Position numbers and translations under genes: made by a program
The notes under the pieces: model-generated
Seen by the model: the letters and a program-made list of their open reading frames with translations, nothing else
Databases searched by the model: none
Told to the model about the DNA's origin: nothing
In this document: in pieces, positions 10,266 through 21,120 of the stretch
How positions within the stretch are numbered: the stretch's first letter is position 1
Layout of the letters: each line of letters starts with the position of its first letter
Source of the DNA: Theocolax elegans
Taxonomy: Eukaryota; Arthropoda; Insecta; Hymenoptera; Cerocephalidae
Direction of reading: 5' to 3'
DNA: 64,000 nucleotides
Assembly (NCBI GenBank): GCA_026168455.1
Contig: CM047427.1
Span: 38,630,905-38,694,904, forward strand

Positions 10266-11480
10266 CTTTATCAAACACAATCATAAAATCAACAATTCTA
10301 CACAAAAAAAAATTAACAAATTTAGAAATACCTAGTAATGTGATCGATATAATTTCACTTGGACCGAAATTCAGTTTACCTTTTACTAAGAATAATAACA
10401 CACCAATAAATTACATAAAATCTCTAGAAAAGTTTAAACATACAAATGAATTAAATCAAGATTTTACGAATTCTGTGAGGCAAAATTTATAACATACGCT
10501 GATAAAGGGAGTACTTCGGTTGTTATAAACAAATCGGAATAGTATGAAAAAATGGATTTACTATTATCCTATAATAATTCTTACAGACTAATCAAGAAAA
10601 ATCCATTAAAATCGTTAAAAAATTGTACATATAAATTTCTCAAAAAATGGAACGACGAAGGTTTTTTAGACAGAAAATATAAAATTTCACGAAAAATACA
10701 TTAATAAACGTCTTGCAATCTTTAATAATCAGCAAAATAATCGTACAGAAAAGAAAATAATAATTATAAACAGGTCCTTACTATATCATAATTAAAGGCA
10801 AAGACAAAACGGATAAAAATTCTCTAAATTATCTAAATAATCTAAATAATGTTGTAAATAAATTAAATTGTGTTGGTATGTCGGACAACCTAACAGACAA
10901 ATTATCAAACGAGTTAATGAACATGAAAAAGTAAAGATTCGGTTGTTTTTCAATTATCATGATGAAATAATAATCATGAATTTAATTGGCAAGATTTAAA
11001 AATTTTAGACACAGAAATGAACTATGGTAAAAATTGGCATCCAAATTGGTGCATATTAATTTACAAAAAAATTCAATAAACAAACAAGAAGACTCAATTA
11101 AATTAAATAGTCAGTATTCGCATATTATATTTAAAATGAAAACTCGTTAAATCAGCCGATTATATTGTACACAAACCTTTGTGTCATCAACATAAAAAAT
11201 TTAACGTTACTCGCTCTCGATTCATTACTATATAAGTAGGTGATTTGTTTATGTTTCACATATTACAGAAAATTGCGTCATGTATTAGCGTCATGTATAA
11301 ATCTATTTTGACGTTTCCTTGTTAATAATGAGGAAAAAGAAGCGGAGATTCAAATCGACTTACGACGAAATTTTTATATACAAATCACAGTGTTTATTTT
11401 GGAAGGTATATTATAATTAAAGTTTTCTTATTATTTTCTTAATTTTATCCGAGTGGAAATTTAATTTCCAACAGTTATTA
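10266..11480 (+). pseudogene. Penelope-like element, N-terminal part joined to GIY-YIG (plus copy)
   Basis: The first part reads LEIPSNVIDIISLGPKFSLPF and later ADKGSTSVVINKSE, matching the region ahead of the reverse transcriptase of Penelope-like elements. From about 10690 it jumps to the linker (FHEKYINKRL-like) and then, at 10880-10935, to YVGQPNRQIIKRVNEHEK, the GIY-YIG endonuclease with the first conserved block lost. The catalytic reverse transcriptase core is absent, so this copy carries an internal deletion. It ends near 11480 with TTTCCAACAGTTATTA, the inverse of the other copy's end at about 8042. Confidence 0.75.
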
Positions 11481-11514
11481 TCAGTATGAGTAAACTCTCC
11501 GGTTCATCACCATG

Positions 11515-11944
11515 GGTATAATAATCGACATTCAGTGTTTCAAAGAAATAGAAGGTGTAGTATCTCCTTAAGAAGTTGCACTTGTTCCGGTAAACGACGA
11601 TTTTACTGGTTAATGGCTCGTTACACCCTCGGTAGGTATCGAATTGTTAACTGACGGTATAAGAAAATAAAATAACTTGTTAACGAACCATCATCATGGT
11701 AGTTATTATTTGGAAGGTAAAGTGTCAAAGATGTTAATAAGAAGTTTAAAGAAAATTACAAAGAACGCACGTACGATCTATAGACCCGGTAAAGAAAATA
11801 TTGTATCCATCACGGATTAATAAGATCATATTTACAATATAGTATATAAAATAATGCTTTTCGATTAGAAGAGTGGTTAAACTGAAAAAAAAGAAATACA
11901 CCCGTTGAATGTGATTTTAGTGTACCAATACAACTTTGCGATGA
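11515..11944 (+). pseudogene. Unrecognised ORF remnant upstream of a Polinton-type protease
   Basis: A frame beginning MGIIIDIQCFKEIEGVVSP and continuing through ALVPVNDDFTG and GKVSKMLIRSLKKITKNART is broken by several stops. The pattern looks like once-real coding sequence (few stops per length in one frame), and I have the impression of an insect repeat-associated family, but I cannot name it. It sits directly before the protease remnant and probably belongs to the same large DNA element. Confidence 0.4.
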
Positions 11945-12420
11945 ATAGTTTGGAAATTCTGAAACATTTGTTCAGCATTCAGTCACACAATGGGTTTATT
12001 CCCAGAAGCTCGGATATCACTGATATGGATGAAATCGATGACTTGTCTTAAATACTGATGACTATACAAAACCTGGTAAGCATTGGGTTGCAGTATACGT
12101 TGATAAAAATGGTGTCGGATATTACTTTGATAGTTACGGAAACCCTCCATTTGTAATATCGCATACTAATAGAATAAATGAAAATTGTAAGCGTTATCGT
12201 TAGAATTTACAGCAGTTGCAAAATGATTCATCCGACGTGTGCGGACAATATTGTTTTTTTTCTTTGTTATGAGTAGTGGGCTACATAATTTCTCAAGTTT
12301 TTTCCGCTGATCTTTCAAATAACGAGGACATTATAAGAAGACACGTACAATATAAAAACGCTGATACAAAATTCGTGGGTAATAGAACTGAAGGATGCAT
12401 CGTCAGATATTTATAAAATA
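11945..12420 (+). pseudogene. Polinton/Maverick-type cysteine protease remnant
   Basis: The frame contains GKHWVAVYVDKNGVGYYFDSYG (catalytic-type His-Trp at 12081-12086, Asp in FDSYG at about 12126) and, about 100 bases on, QNDSSDVCGQYCFF (Gln then six residues then Cys-Gly, the Cys codon at 12238-12240). The order His, acidic residue, Gln, Cys is that of the adenain/Ulp1-like proteases carried by Polinton (Maverick) elements and related DNA viruses. A frameshift near 12050 and an in-frame TAG near 12201 show it is dead. Capsid, polymerase B and integrase genes of such elements were not found nearby. Confidence 0.65.
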
Positions 12421-12760
12421 ATAGTTACTAAAACGCTTATACTTGTTAATAAATCATTCACTAAAAACATCCTTATTGGTGTGGAGTACAAAGACTTAGA
12501 AGAATATCAAGTATTTCCTATGATACGGCCGTTAGCTGCAGATTTCATCGTTGTAACATTTCTAAAGGAAGGTTGGTCCGAGTTTTGTTTAATTCTGGAA
12601 AAAATGGTGGGTATTTTCGTGGTCTTAAGGGTGAACTATTTGACCAAAAAGTTTACGGTTACGAATCGATTTTGAGATTCATGTACGCACACAATGACAA
12701 CCTGATTGAGATTCAAAAGGATCATAGACCGATACATGAATTACGATGATCTATAAAATT
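12421..12760 (+). pseudogene. Unrecognised ORF remnant downstream of the protease
   Basis: A frame at 12481-12675 (IGVEYKDLEEYQVFPMIRP, then FIVVTFLKEGWSEFCLILEK) and its continuation to 12750 in another frame look like decayed coding sequence. Position suggests it is another gene of the Polinton-like remnant. No family could be named. Confidence 0.35.
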
Positions 12761-13253
12761 ATATATAATATAGAAATCTACTGATTTTAGAGAATAACTT
12801 ATATTTAAAATGCGACGCTACTTTTCGGCGGGCCAATAATTTGATATAATTAAGGAACCAACGGATGTTCCGTCGAAGCGGAAACAAATATTATGAAAAT
12901 CACCCGAATCCGCATCCCAGAGGGAATCCGGACAGCTAAGCGTCTCGGAACCGGTCGTTAGAGTAAAGGAAAATTTTTAAAGAAACACTCCAAATTCGAC
13001 TCTGAACAATAACAATAATTCATTGTAATTAAATTGTAATATTTATACAATTTTCGGCACCGACTCACAATCGTTAACGCGCTCGCGACCGACACACACG
13101 TGTCCACCGTTTCTCCACACTCTATATCCGTTCGGCGGTTAATAAATAAATATATATATATATACATATAGTTAAATTTGGCCGCCCGTCGGGCTTCGCG
13201 TTGCCCAATACCGCGTACACAATTTATTTATTGATCGCGAAGATGCTGGCAAG
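12761..13253. other. Non-coding stretch with a short (TA)n
   Basis: No gene was recognised. A (TA)n tract lies near 13149-13163 and a GC palindrome around GGCCGCCCG at 13180. Confidence 0.4.
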
Positions 13254-14161
13254 TGTCGCCGGGACGCATGATGCGGAAGATTCGAGCGATCCTGCTTGCC
13301 TCGACACAATTAAATTAAATGGTAAAATGTCAGCGGGAGCGGGAAGCACAAATAATTGCATATAAATTAAAATAAAAATGGAAGAGGCTTTTATTAATTT
13401 ATTTACAAAAGGCCATTCTCGCCACGTGCCGCGAGAATAATAATTTCGCGCGAGCGGAAGTATCGGGAGTCAACAGGATCGAGTACCTCGCCTGCGATTG
13501 ACTATACCCCGATATTCCGCTATTCGGGTACCGGCGTACTCGAACACACTCCCGAGGTATACACACGCGCGGGGAAGAGGGGAGGGGGGATATTACGAAA
13601 GTAAAGTAATTACTTACCGGTGACACTCCTCGGGGATGACCTAACCGATCCTCGGCGAGTGATCGACCTCCTGGACAAGGAGATGACTGGAAGACGAGGT
13701 GGTGAAGGCGGCTCTTGCTGTGGCGAGTGAATCGCGATCTGCGATATCACTCGCGCACGACCCCGTTCCTTAACACACACGCACACACAAACCAGGGACT
13801 ACACACTTAGGCCTACTCCGGAACAACCGTTCGCAGAGCTTAATGCAGAAGGCGGGGGGTGTACTCTCGGTCTTCACGAATAGCACACGAAAACGAAAAA
13901 TATAATAATCCGTCCCGATTGACGGATCATTACACACTGTCTAGGTGATCGCCTAATTTTCCGAAAAAGGGATGAGAATGGGAGACACACACACTCTCTC
14001 GCGCTCTCATCCCTATGTATTGTCGCACGCGTATTGTACACTCGAGTTAACGTAAACAAGAGGCGTCGGTTGGACATAACAAAGGCTCCGATGACTTACA
14101 ATTATAATGAATTTAAATAGTTCATTCTTCGCGAATAGATTGTGTGACGATTTCCGTCACA
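13254..14161 (-). repeat. Possible solo LTR, minus strand
   Basis: Read on the minus strand the block starts with TGTGACGGAAATCGTCACA, a terminal hairpin like those starting the LTRs at 45463, 60609 and 18021. It is GC-richer than its flanks and holds an AATAAA-type signal near 13400. The proposed other end (TGTCGCCGGGACGC at 13254) is only loosely like the other LTR ends, and no target duplication was found. A strong minus-strand splice donor (CCGGTAAGTAA at about 13616) leaves open that this is part of a host first exon instead. Confidence 0.35.
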
Positions 14162-15169
14162 GGGTGTAGAGTGAGGAGCACCCGGGTTCTCCCGGCTAGT
14201 TGCGCAAGGTGTTCCAGGACGCCGCCTAACCGCCCGTCGTGTTTACATCGGCATTTGTTACAACAGATACCGTGGGACGACCTGGGCTTGGTCCCTGTGT
14301 ACTTCGGTCCGCCGGCGTGGGATTGGCTACCTGCGACGCGATCGCGGTCTAATGTTTAATTTATGTATGCACATGACTTGTTTTTACATATATTGTACGT
14401 TGTACATGTTGACAACGTCACAAAAGTTTTTATGTCAATAGTCTTTTATACAATTAAGATTTCAATTAGTATATCACTTGTAAACACCAGCAAACACGGA
14501 TGGCGGGGGATATTAAATACTATTCGTCAACAGCAATTTCACATGTTTCGATCCAGTAAGTCTACAACCATGGGTCAAAATAAGAGCGATCATCCGTATA
14601 CTCCGTACCTGAGAAAAAAATAATAATAAGATTGGTATCAAACTCAAGTATGAGTAGAAAAAGTATACAGAAAAGATTTTTCCGAACACTCACATTTCAC
14701 CTAAGAAATATACCTGTAATTAAATATAACAATTCGATAATAATGTACAAAGTATATGAAAGTAGTGATAGAATAAATCATATATTTCATTGTTAGATTT
14801 TTAGCATTATTTCATTCCCTAATATCAAAGATATGGAAAAAGTATTTCAAAAACTGATAAACTCGACAGCAGACAGCGTGCCGCTATAACTGAAATTTGA
14901 TTTCTATCACATTCATAATTCCCGTGCGCGCGTAATTTAAATCGAAATTATTTTTTTGTCATTTACTTTCATACGGTAATTAATACACAAATAACGTAGC
15001 GCTAAAAGTAAGGTTATTACATTTTGTAAGAGGCAATGGGACTCACGTTAATTAAGTGATTAGGATTATTGGATTTCTGATTGTGGATTTGGAGTTTGGA
15101 ATACGTGGATTTGGCATACTTGGGTTTAGGGTTTGCTGATTTGGAGTAAGAATAATTGTAAACCGTTTT
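14162..15169. other. Non-coding stretch
   Basis: No convincing gene or repeat boundary was seen. Short ORFs at 14144-14359 and 14363-14623 have no recognisable domain. Confidence 0.4.
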
Positions 15170-15425
15170 CAGCGATTTTCACCACCTTTTCACCCCGTTT
15201 AAAGTACTAAGGGGTCAGTTTGGGTGTTGAAACTTAGAATACACCGTCTCCTTACTCTTCAAAGTCCATTTATATTCAACTACGCCAAAAAGTACGTGGA
15301 AAGTGAAAAAGTGAAATACTTTTCGATCAATATCAACATTTTTCGCCCCCTTTTCGCCCCTTAAAGTACTTAGGGCTTAGTTTTGGGTCAAAAATTCAAA
15401 ATGAAATATCTCACTGCAGAAATAG
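15170..15425 (+). repeat. Two diverged tandem units of about 155 bp
   Basis: TTTTCACCCCGTTTAAAGTACTAAGGGGTCAGTTT (about 15190) recurs in altered form at about 15350 (TTTTCGCCCC, AAAGTACTTAGGG, AGTTTTGGG). The surrounding 1 kb has no recognisable coding sequence. Confidence 0.5.
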
Positions 15426-16496
15426 GCTATTTGAACAAACTCAACGGCATTTGAAAGAACAAAACTTACGCGTTAAGGTACCATTGGTTGTTTTTTTAGA
15501 AAAAAGAATATGAAGATGCTACATAACCTCAAATATAGCCATAAACCGCGACTTTTGCACTTTTAGGTTGGGATATCTTAAAATCCTGACGTGATAAAGC
15601 AATTCGGACCCCGGATTCGGATTTTACATGAACAATTACATCAGAAATGACCCTTCACTTTCTTAGAACAAAACCATGTTGATCTGTGTTATTAATATAG
15701 GAAGAGGACTGTTCTCCTATATTTACGTAAATTAACTTTATTTTTTAATTGTAACTAATGTTACGTGATCTTCGAGGTCGATAAGGTAGGGACGATAAAA
15801 CTGTGCTTTGGTAGCCCGTTAACTAATCAAGCATGACAAGTCACTAAAATAACAGATCTAGTATTCATATTTTTTTATGTACAAATGTAGTAAAAATCAA
15901 AAATATGTTACTATAATTAAAATTGTTTTTTCGCAACCTAAACATATCATGAAATGACACTTACTTAATCATGCAATCTGACCATTTGTGTATAAATTAC
16001 CGTATGAAAGGAAATTACAAAAAAATAATTTCGATTTAAATTACGCGCGCACGGGAATTATAAATGTGTCTTATATCCCAAATTTCGAGTATAGAGTTCG
16101 GGCATTTTCTCATCTTTACCGTGGGCCAGCTTGGAGATGCGCAAATAATGCGCAATTAGATGCGAGGCCAATAGACGCTAGATTTTTATGATTTTAATTA
16201 TGGATTTCGTCTTTTTATGATTATACGAGTATTATATTCGTATAATTTCGTTTAAAATATTAAATTAATGCACTAATTAATGATAATATGTCGTAACTTC
16301 TTTTTGGTATTGGCGCGTATTTGTTTAAATAAATAAATAGCAAATAAGATTATTTAAATTAAGTGAAGATTTTACGGTACCAAAGGAGTGCAATTTATAA
16401 TAAAATAATTAATTATCTACTTCTAATTAACATTATAGTATTAAAATTTACGTAAGTAAGTCATCTTATCCTGCACGCGCATATACGTTTATGTGT
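15426..16496. other. AT-rich non-coding stretch
   Basis: No gene, RNA or bounded repeat could be supported here. Confidence 0.4.
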
Positions 16497-18021
16497 TGTC
16501 ACACCGCACTGGGAATCAGGGTGCGGGTGATAAAGGCTATATCAGTTATACAAATAAGAAAATTTATTAACTAAATACAGGATAATTACACGGTTGCCAG
16601 TCGCGTTCGCGGCTATATTTAACGGCTGCTAGTTATTATCAATTAAAGCGTAATTACAGCGTACTTGATGGCTCGTATTTTGGCTCGTAAGAATTACACG
16701 CATGGCGATATAACGAATAAACGATCGAATATCCGCTCGATCGATGAAAATGGCGACGCCAGTCACGTGTGCGGATACGCGCGAAAAGGGCAATAGCGGC
16801 ACACACACTTTACGAGGAGAGGAACACGGGTATAGGGTAGGACGTTGCACATACCTTGCACGGCGAACTCTCTCTCTAGGTTGCACTCAGTGCACACTCT
16901 CCAAACTCTCTTTCTCGTACAAAAAACGGTCGAGACGATCTACGCGTTGCGTGGTTGCGTCCGCTCACGGTCGTGTTCCCGAGCTATCTCCTTCGTCCTG
17001 CGAAAGCGCCGCGCGCATGCGTCGCGACCGTCTCCGCGCAGTGCGAGCGCGGCCTTATAGCGAGAGCGGCTTGATGTTGTTGTCGGTGTTCTGCTATGCT
17101 GTACGATCGAGACGATGACGACGACGACGACGAGGACGACTTGGCGACGACGAGGGCTCCTGTTTTGGTAATTATTACCTCGTTTCTTGTTGTTTGTCGG
17201 CTAATAGGCCTCTGAGTTGGTTTCAGGTGAACGGCGAACCTTACTGCCGTGGTCAACGAGTCGTGGCTGCTCGGCGTATATGAGTACGTGTCGCTTTCTC
17301 TGTCTCTCTCTATTTCGTGGCTTCTTGGCTGCTGAGACATCTTTTCACGACGTCGGCTCCGGATGTTGTTCCTCAGGTCTTCTGCATGGCTGCTATTACA
17401 CGGTAAGGAGTAACTTGGCAGGCGCTTTGCTATTTAGTTAGTATATGTGAGCAATGTTTATGCTCACATGACCTCTAACCCTGGCTCCTATACACCTCTA
17501 CTCCTGTACACAGTCTTGTGTACTCTTATCTGCTCCTTGTATTGAAAACATACTTATAAACATGCTTTACAGGTTATCTGCGTGTATGAGTTTGTTGCTG
17601 CTGTGTGGCTCCTTTAGTATTGAAGCTACTCCAGATATGCTGCAGTGATTGCTACAAGAGCGGTCCTCCTTATGCTTTGGACCTCGGTGTCCTGTCCATG
17701 CTCCTGTGCTGACTTCACACTCAGCTAATGTTTCCAGGCTCTCCGAGTGCTGTTCGCCCTGTACGTGGCCTCTTGGTGGCTACTGGTCTTCTCGACTCCT
17801 GGGTGTGCTAGCTCCGCTTCAGTTCCGGGGTGTGGCTTGTTCGGTGTTAGGCATGTTTTTATAGGGTTTAGGGAAATATATTGGATAATGGGTAGATAGG
17901 GATGTGTGTGCTCGGTGCTAGGCGTGTTTTATATAGGGTTTAGGAGATTAGATGGTGCAATGGGTAGGCAGGGATGTGTGTGCTCGCTTCGCACCATGAC
18001 AGGCACACTTGCCTTGTCACA
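16497..18021 (-). mobile_element. Solo LTR (about 1.5 kb) with target duplication
   Basis: On the minus strand the block starts TGTGACAAGGCA (18021) and ends with ...CCCAGTGCGGTGTGACA (16497). GTGT flanks both sides (16493-16496 and 18022-18025); counting the terminal A of the minus-strand end, a 5-bp duplication AACAC is equally possible. The end resembles the ends of the LTRs at 61715-61750 and 46440-46480 (CACCCT, then TCCCCAGTG or TCCCAGTG). The interior is GC-rich with no conserved ORF, and no internal element sequence is attached, so this is a recombined solo LTR. The several 60-120 codon ORFs inside are taken as chance. Confidence 0.75.
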
Positions 18022-18074
18022 GTGTTGAAATCTGTTCTTGCGCCACAGATTATCTTTAACGGGATGTCGATTAC

Positions 18075-18355
18075 ATCGATTTAAAAATCTGAAAAAACTC
18101 ATATGGGTAGTTTTAGACAAAAGCAAGGGCATGACGTTTTGATTTTTTCGGAAAAAATAAATATGTTAATAATAATTGAATAAACAATTTTTGGCCGGTA
18201 ATTATTGATCAAAAAAGGCATGTACTTTCAACACCAAAATCAATTTACAAATTAAATTACAGATCTAAAAAACTGAAAAAATTTAAATATACTGTTCAAA
18301 ACATGCGTAAGGACATGGCGTTCAGCATTTTTTCAAAAATGTATTCTTTTGTTTA
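18075..18355 (+). repeat. Two diverged tandem units of about 187 bp
   Basis: A block around CTGAAAAAACTCATATG with GCAAGGGCATGACGTTTTGA and a following TTTTTTCGGAAAAAAT recurs at about 18278-18355 (CTGAAAAAATTTAAATA, GTAAGGACATGGCGTTCAGC, TTTTTTCAAAAAT). The spacing is about 187 bases. Confidence 0.45.
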
Positions 18356-19169
18356 TAAAAAAAATATTAAAAATGATCATTTTCTAAGTTTGACATCCCC
18401 TTGAAGAAAAGATAAGATGACCATCGAAAATTCTTAACAGGGCGTGCGGAGAGCTTTTTGGATTATTAGATATCACATACCGGATCAACTTTCCCTGATT
18501 TATAAGTCTCTTTTTCTGGTTTTTCGACATCGTCTTGCGAAAGAATAGGTGACCTGCGATTTTTATTTAGGGGCCAGGTAGTCACCAGGCAACAAGCTTC
18601 AAATAACAGTAAAATTTGTTATAAGCGTAATTTTTTATATTACTATTAAAATTATATTTGTAATCAATTCTTTTGTCGACTGATCCATAATATGAATTGA
18701 AATTATTTATTTCAGTCTCACACTCTTTAAACTATTAAAAATTAAAAATTTGTAATAAAATCTTGCGCTGACTTATAATTAGTCCTGTAGTATAATGTAG
18801 CACCTAAAAAAATGTTAGTTATTATTATGTAAATAATTACCATCACCTCTATTGATGAAACTACTCCTATAAAACGTATTAACTTGTGTCCTATAGAACG
18901 TATTAACAGTGCCACTCGTAATAAATGTGTCGAACGGCACGTATTTCGCTTGTTACGTACGGTAGGAATATACTTATATGCTAATAAATGAAATAGAGTT
19001 ACTCGGTATTATTATGAGATTAGCCTTTTAATTTCCACGTTTCAAAGATTATAACGAGGATTACAATGGGTGTAGTTATACCTATTCTACATGCAGTACT
19101 AATAATAATTCATAAATCTAAACGGTAAACTTTAATGGAACGTGAGAAAGGCATGTGTCTCAACAAAAT
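18356..19169. other. Non-coding stretch
   Basis: Nothing recognisable. The motif CTATA(A/G)AACGTATTAAC occurs twice near 18870-18910. Confidence 0.4.
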
Positions 19170-19186
19170 TAAAATTTAAAATACAC

Positions 19187-19613
19187 CGACGCGGTGGCGG
19201 AGTGGCGGTGACGCACCTCGGCCGATCACGAAAGTTAAGCAGCACTGAGTGCGGTTCGTACTTGGATGGGTGACACCATTCTTGTGCGGCTTTCGGGATC
19301 GGTTAGGTGTTTTTCCACACTTCACAACGTGAGCGGGAGGTGTGAAACATTCGGTTTCGGTGTCAAGGCCTACGCAATGTGACTTTGACACCCAAAAAGA
19401 ATTTTTCGAATACACCGGCCATCTCGGGTGAGGTTTTCCCTGCTTCACAGGTTTCCCTCATCCATGGGCATAACCCCGGGCGAATGCGAGATGGTGGGGT
19501 TTTTAAGGGAGGGATAAAAGCACCCACACATAGGTGGTAGGTGGACACCGTTAAAGTCCCCAGGGGGATAAACGGTAGGAAGTGCCAGGAAAAAGAGTGC
19601 ACAAAATCAAGAA
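19187..19613 (+). mobile_element. 5S-rRNA-derived SINE with 17-bp target duplication
   Basis: Positions 19219-19276 match the central part of insect 5S rRNA, including CCGATCAC, AGTTAAGCAGC and GCGGTTCGTACTTGGATGGGTGAC, which hold the internal RNA polymerase III control region. The 5' and 3' parts of 5S rRNA are absent or replaced, and an unrelated body of about 330 bases follows. TAAAATTTAAAATACAC is repeated exactly at 19170-19186 and 19614-19630, as expected for a target duplication made by LINE machinery. The 5S head, non-coding body and long duplication define a SINE of the 5S-derived (SINE3) type rather than a 5S gene. Its LINE partner is not identified. Confidence 0.85.
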
Positions 19614-19630
19614 TAAAATTTAAAATACAC

Positions 19631-20192
19631 GAAAATAATAATTGTCGGTGGCCGGAAGAGCTTAACCTTCACTTACAATAAAATATTGAGGTTTACAAAA
19701 TCGACATGAATAATAAAAGAAAACCAGTTATATAATCCAAGAATAAGGTACTAATAGATTATTAACTATTAATTAGATTCAGATTTGCCTAAAGGGGTAA
19801 TGTTGCGTGCGAAAGCAACTGGCGAATTTTTGAAAGTATGACAACGTACGCTATGGCTGTCTACATTATTTAGCTTTTATTTCACTTTGGCTTGTGGTGT
19901 TGCCCCTCGTCGATACTTAGCTCTTTTTCACGATGAATAGAGGAAAAATATTCACAGGCGGCCTCAGGTGCTGGGACTTTGTTAAGCATTAAATAAAAGA
20001 CCGGCAAAATCCTCGCGGCGTGGATGTGGAATAACGGCGACGTGCGTCTAGCTTCGGTCTAGCCAGGAGGAAAGTCGACGAGCTCGGCACGTCGTTGCTC
20101 GTCAGAAGCTTCCTCGCCTTGCTTGGTGAGCTATGTGGGCGCAGCCGATTGGTTAGCGCCGATGGACCATCGTCGACCCTCTGGAAAACGAA
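19631..20192. other. Unassigned stretch before the hairpin
   Basis: No recognised gene. The part from about 20030 is GC-richer and is in frame with the short ORF that runs into the hairpin arm (20095-20352). Confidence 0.4.
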
Positions 20193-20420
20193 ACCTTACC
20201 AAACTCTAGGATATAGTTTCTATTATAAAATCATGCAGAAAGCCGGAGTTTTAGTGTCCAATGCCCATTTTTACGATAGATATAAGCAAATAATGAAAAA
20301 TCTCGCCGAAAAAAACGTTGAGCTTGATCGCTTACAACTCGGTAACAATTAAAGATGTAAATTTAAACTAAATTTTAAAAGCAAGCTGAGATCAAGTAGA
20401 TATGTTTTGAAAAAATTTTT
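20193..20420 (+). repeat. Left arm of a 550-bp hairpin, carrying a short ORF
   Basis: This arm is the reverse complement of 20525-20735 with perhaps 80-85% identity by eye. It carries the second half of an 85-codon ORF (20095-20352) whose frame reads KPYQTLGYSFYYKIMQKAG and then HFYDRYKQIMKNLAEKN. The frame is open in this arm and broken in the copies at 5096-5360 and 20525-20735. The protein was not recognised; it could be a captured exon or part of an unknown element. Confidence 0.65.
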
Positions 20421-20524
20421 ATCGGAAATTTAAAAATACAATTTGATGCTTTTTTTGGCCAAAATTTCGTGTAATTCTTATTTCTCCCATAACTTTTGAC
20501 CATATTAAAATATTTAAGCTTCCT

Positions 20525-20735
20525 TTTTTTAAAACGTATCTATTCGACCTCAGCTTTCTTTTAAAATTTAGTTTATATGTATATCTTTAATTATTTCCGA
20601 GGTCAAGGATTTGTTCGGCGAAATTTTTTATCATTTACTTATATCTATCGTAAAAATGGGCATCGGACTCTAAAACTCCGGCATTCTTCATATTTATATA
20701 GCAGAAACCACATCCTAGAGTTTGGTAAGGATCCG
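20525..20735 (-). repeat. Right arm of the 550-bp hairpin
   Basis: The arm pairs with 20193-20420, leaving a loop of about 105 bases. In the orientation shown here it is also a direct copy of 5096-5360. The reading frame on its minus strand contains stops. Confidence 0.65.
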
Positions 20736-20807
20736 TTTCCTAGAAGGTGTGACCTCTCCTTGTTAGTACTTTTCCATTCAGGGATTAAATTTATTTTAAC
20801 CCATTAA

Positions 20808-21116
20808 GGGGATGTCGGATCTATAGCCTCCGTCGATAGCCGCTCGATCTCGAGGCTTCGAATGGCGCTGCAGTCATGTGTCGATTTCTACGATAAACGT
20901 ATTTCAAACATAAATTATAAATTTTACAGCTACATAGAGCTGTTAATATTACTCTTGACAGCAAATGTTTATTTTTTTAAAGAAATGTGTAATACGTCTG
21001 GTATTCATTGAGTCTATATCTGCCGTAATGCTATGCGCAATGTATTACACATTTCTTTAAAAAAATAAACATTTGTAGCCAAGAGTAATATTAGAGGCCA
21101 TAGCTCCGTCATCCCC
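20808..21116. mobile_element. 309-bp palindromic TTAA MITE
   Basis: TTAA bounds the block at 20804-20807 and 21117-21120. The left end GGGGATGTCGGATCTATAGCC mirrors the right end GGCCATAGCTCCGTCATCCCC with a few mismatches. Inside, 20946-20998 and about 21040-21091 form a near-perfect inverted repeat of about 52 bases around a short loop. There is no coding capacity. Confidence 0.85.
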
Positions 21117-21120
21117 TTAA

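Noticed and set aside
13399..14077. Minus-strand ORFs with a strong splice donor near 13616, read as a host first exon
   Set aside because: The block shows LTR-like features and no protein match can be recalled. It is kept only as a possible LTR with low confidence.
16744..17340. Overlapping ORFs of 71-124 codons on both strands inside the solo LTR
   Set aside because: They arise from the GC-rich LTR interior and from a GAC/GTC repeat (poly-Ser on one strand), with no conserved motif.
19219..19276. 5S rRNA gene
   Set aside because: Only the central part of 5S rRNA is present, and it is embedded in a SINE with its own target duplication.
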